From: Tigriopus japonicus | Taxonomy: Eukaryota > Arthropoda > Copepoda > Harpacticoida > Harpacticidae | Reading direction: 5' to 3' | DNA length: 64,000 nucleotides | Assembly (NCBI GenBank): GCA_010645155.1 | Contig: JAAGOF010000300.1 | Location: forward strand, 498,585-562,584 | Shown: in pieces, positions 61,801 to 64,000 of the stretch | How the letters are laid out: every line of letters begins with the position of its first letter | Position numbering within the stretch: position 1 is the first letter of the stretch | The notes under the pieces: model-generated | The model's database searches: none | The model's input: the letters and a program-made list of their open reading frames with translations, nothing else | Told to the model about the DNA's origin: nothing | Translations under genes and position numbers: made by a program

Positions 61801-62373
61801 ACACGGCGTTTAATTGAGTTGGGTAAGTCATTTTTAAGTTCCAAAGTCATTTGAGACCAGTTTTGACGTGAAGAGACAATGCCACATATGTTAACGAGTT
61901 CAGTTAATTAGGTCACGGGCCAAAAATTGATATAATGTGAGTTAAAACTGGCTTAAAAACAAATTTATGAAACTTTTTTTCTGGACAACTGTTAGGCACA
62001 CTTAGTTCGGTAATGATTCAAAATATTGGTAAAATCTATTAAGTCGTTCAGTTTTTAATGGCTATTTTCGAACAAAATTCTCGAAGGACACAATCGGACT
62101 TTTTTTTGTTCACCCAAATTCGAAGAAGGGCTCAATAGATTAAGTCAATATTTCGGGTTCAGGCAACAATGAGACCATCTTAGGAACAGGTGATGAGAAA
62201 AATTCAGAAAATTGTTTTTAAGCAAGTTTTAAGTGACATTATATAAATTTTTGGCCCGTGACCTAATTAACCGACCTCGACTTTATATGCGGGATTGTCT
62301 TCTCAATCCAAAACTGGTCTCAAATGTCTTTGGAACTTAAAAATGACTGCTCCACCTCAATTAAACGCCGTGC
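61801..62373. mobile_element. Long-TIR fold-back element, about 570 bp
   Basis: ACGGCGTTTAATTGAG near 61803 matches the reverse complement of CTCAATTAAACGCCGT near 62357-62372. The arms continue inward for about 170 bp, including AAAACTGGTCTCAAATG and GGTCACGGGCCAAAAATT types of words, around a loop of about 210 bp. Target duplication not resolved; no coding capacity. Confidence 0.75.
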
Positions 62374-62419
62374 ACATTTTTATGAGAAAATTGACACAAC
62401 CTTTCTACAGTCTTGCCGG

Positions 62420-62686
62420 CATAGGCGTAGGAGGTGTGGTTTATTTGGGGGGGCAACACCAAATTTGCCCGAATTTCACAAACATTTGATAGCTTTGCTG
62501 ATAAGTCAGAAGAACATTTTGTCCCTTCCCTTTCGCCTGCCAAATACGTCAACAACAGTGTTATCAATATAAGTAATATCATTTTTCCCCTCCCCGAATG
62601 CCCGAATATCTCAACTCATTTGCCCGAATTTTAGCATTCTCCGGAGGCCAGGGGGGCAGTTGCCCCCCCTGCCTCCTACGCCTATG
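62420..62686. mobile_element. hAT-type MITE, 267 bp, perfect 8-bp target duplication
   Basis: 15-bp perfect terminal inverted repeats CATAGGCGTAGGAGG, flanked by the perfect direct repeat CTTGCCGG (62412-62419 and 62687-62694). It has subterminal G/C runs (GGGGGGGCAA, AGTTGCCCCCCC) and an AT-rich interior, with no coding capacity. Confidence 0.9.
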
Positions 62687-62694
62687 CTTGCCGG

Positions 62695-63625
62695 TCGCCA
62701 GAGTGCCAGCCAAGCATTGAAGATAAATTATCGAAAGAAAGTAGCTAGATTTGGGCAAAATCAGGCTGAATTTCCGGACAAAAAAAGGCTAAACAATTTT
62801 CATGTTTTCTCATAAGGAGATAATAGGGTCTGTGATTGTGACGCCATGCCAGAGAACTTTTTCCTTTATCTTTGCGATCGCCTAAATCCTATAATCTAGA
62901 GTTTTAAAATTGCAACTTTTTGAAAGTTTGAGGATGGGGAGTTCTCAATGTTTCTATGAATTATGATTTATGAAATTGTTCTTGCATTCACGTAAATTTG
63001 AAATTGATAGTTTCAGTGTCATTTTCGACCAAAAAAATCAAATCGAAAGCAACACAAAGAAAAACCCGATGTATTGTTTACGAAAGTAAAGCCTATTATT
63101 GATTGCTCTTTGATATGTACGTATGTATATTTACAGCATATCCATTTCATGATACGACCAAATGCTAAAATATCACATCGTGATATAAGATTATTAGACT
63201 CAACCCCATGGTTACATTCAAGACACCAAGTTTATTTTTCACGTTCGCCAAGCGTTGATTTTTGACTAATCCTGGCAGACATAGAATTCATTGTTTACAG
63301 CTTTTGCATACATTCTAGAAAAATCTGTTTCTTTACGTAAAATAAATCATTATGTACAACTTAAGACTTACTGCAAGTTCGCATGGGTTCATAAACTAAT
63401 GTGTGTGAAAAAGGGTCTCTGTACGTGTTTGTTTAAAAGTAGAATCCCGGCACCAATATTAAGGTAAGATTGGAGGTCACTCTATTTTTGATTAGAGGTG
63501 CGCCCATTTCTGAAGCTATTGCATTTTGGACCAAGATTCGAGTTTCATTTATGCATTGATCATTTCTGGAGTTTGTACAGATGTTTAACTTTTTTTTGAG
63601 CCCGTCTTCCATTGCCTTGTGACGA
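62695..63625. other. Intergenic DNA and 3' flank of the zinc-finger gene
   Basis: AT-rich without coding frames. The part nearest 63625 is presumably 3' UTR of the minus-strand zinc-finger gene; a minus-strand AATAAA lies near 63230. Confidence 0.4.
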
Positions 63626-63918
63626 TTAAACCAAAGCAATTTTGATAGGTAGAGATGTGGTTTGATCGCTCGATGGTCCTGTTGTGGTAAGGATCAAGTT
63701 GGGTGCAATCGTTGTAAGAGACGGTCGCTCTTTCATGATGCGTTTCCCATGACGATATTCGTGCTTGACCAAATGGTCCGATCGAACAAATCTATGACCG
63801 CAAATGGCACAAGCGAATTTCTTTTCACCGGAATGGGCTCGACGATGGCGTGAAAGCTCGTCGGAGCGAGCAAATCTCTTATCACAGCCTTCTACAGGGC
63901 AGCTGTAGGGGCGTTCAC
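63626..63918 (-). CDS. KLF10/11 (cabut)-like zinc-finger factor, last exon (partial)
   Basis: The final coding exon begins after the acceptor CTTTGTTTTTTACAG (exon base 63918) and ends at TAA 63626. It encodes the linker GERPY and two C2H2 fingers: [19 protein letters not shown] with the C-x4-C spacing of KLF finger 2, and [17 protein letters not shown] as finger 3. Finger contacts (RSDEL, RSDHL) match GC/CACCC-box binding by SP/KLF factors. GEKKFAC between the fingers is most like the KLF10/11 (TIEG, Drosophila cabut) group; EGR is less likely. A 37-residue tail follows. The first Gly codon is split by the intron, so finger 1 and the regulatory N-terminus lie beyond 64000. Confidence 0.85.
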
Positions 63919-64000
63919 CTGTAAAAAACAAAGGAGATTAGGATTTTATGCGTAAATTAGCTTCATCAATACCGTGGGCGTACCAGTATGATTTCGATAA

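Overview
This window is nuclear DNA from an animal, most likely an arthropod and possibly a crustacean such as a copepod. That placement is an inference from three things: an H2B core typical of arthropods, intron-rich genes with many 65-105 bp introns, and a high load of short inverted-repeat DNA transposons. All coding calls below are splice models built by hand from reading frames, GT/AG sites and phase matching. No alignment was run.

Layout: 1-6028 is almost empty, apart from one ORF with a signal-peptide-like start at 2506. A gene for a pleckstrin-homology (PH) domain protein occupies 6029-25983. Its confident part is 21653-25983 (seven exons); a long 5' exon at 6029-7069 joins it in phase across a 14.6 kb intron. 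That intron holds one antisense hypothetical ORF (about 9972-10541) and two trinucleotide microsatellites. A decayed Tc1/mariner element lies at 27780-29052. An SLC22-type organic ion transporter gene follows at 30200-32848. A 12-exon gene at 36022-40039 encodes 899 residues: ankyrin repeats fused to a glycoside-hydrolase-20-like module that seems to lack the catalytic Asp-Glu pair.

From 40 to 64 kb, genes are sparse: a minus-strand hypothetical ORF (50491-50850), a single-exon MORN-repeat protein (51934-52677), a solitary minus-strand histone H2B (57669-58043), and the last exon of a KLF10/11 (cabut)-like zinc-finger gene cut by the window end (63626-63918, minus).

The clearest theme outside the genes is palindromic DNA. 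There are a 630 bp near-perfect palindrome (33762-34395), two copies of one 650 bp fold-back family (34786-35443 and 49492-50139), a 1.46 kb fold-back element carrying a nested hAT-type MITE (44343-45807), a mariner whose 5' half is replaced by an inverted copy of its 3' end (48503-49373), a palindrome behind a tRNA-like block (54701-55350), and further ones near 59.4 and 61.8 kb. Three MITEs have readable 8-bp target duplications (45273-45756, 55630-55952, 62420-62686). The genes do not form an obvious pathway; they look like independent housekeeping or regulatory loci separated by transposon-rich spacers.
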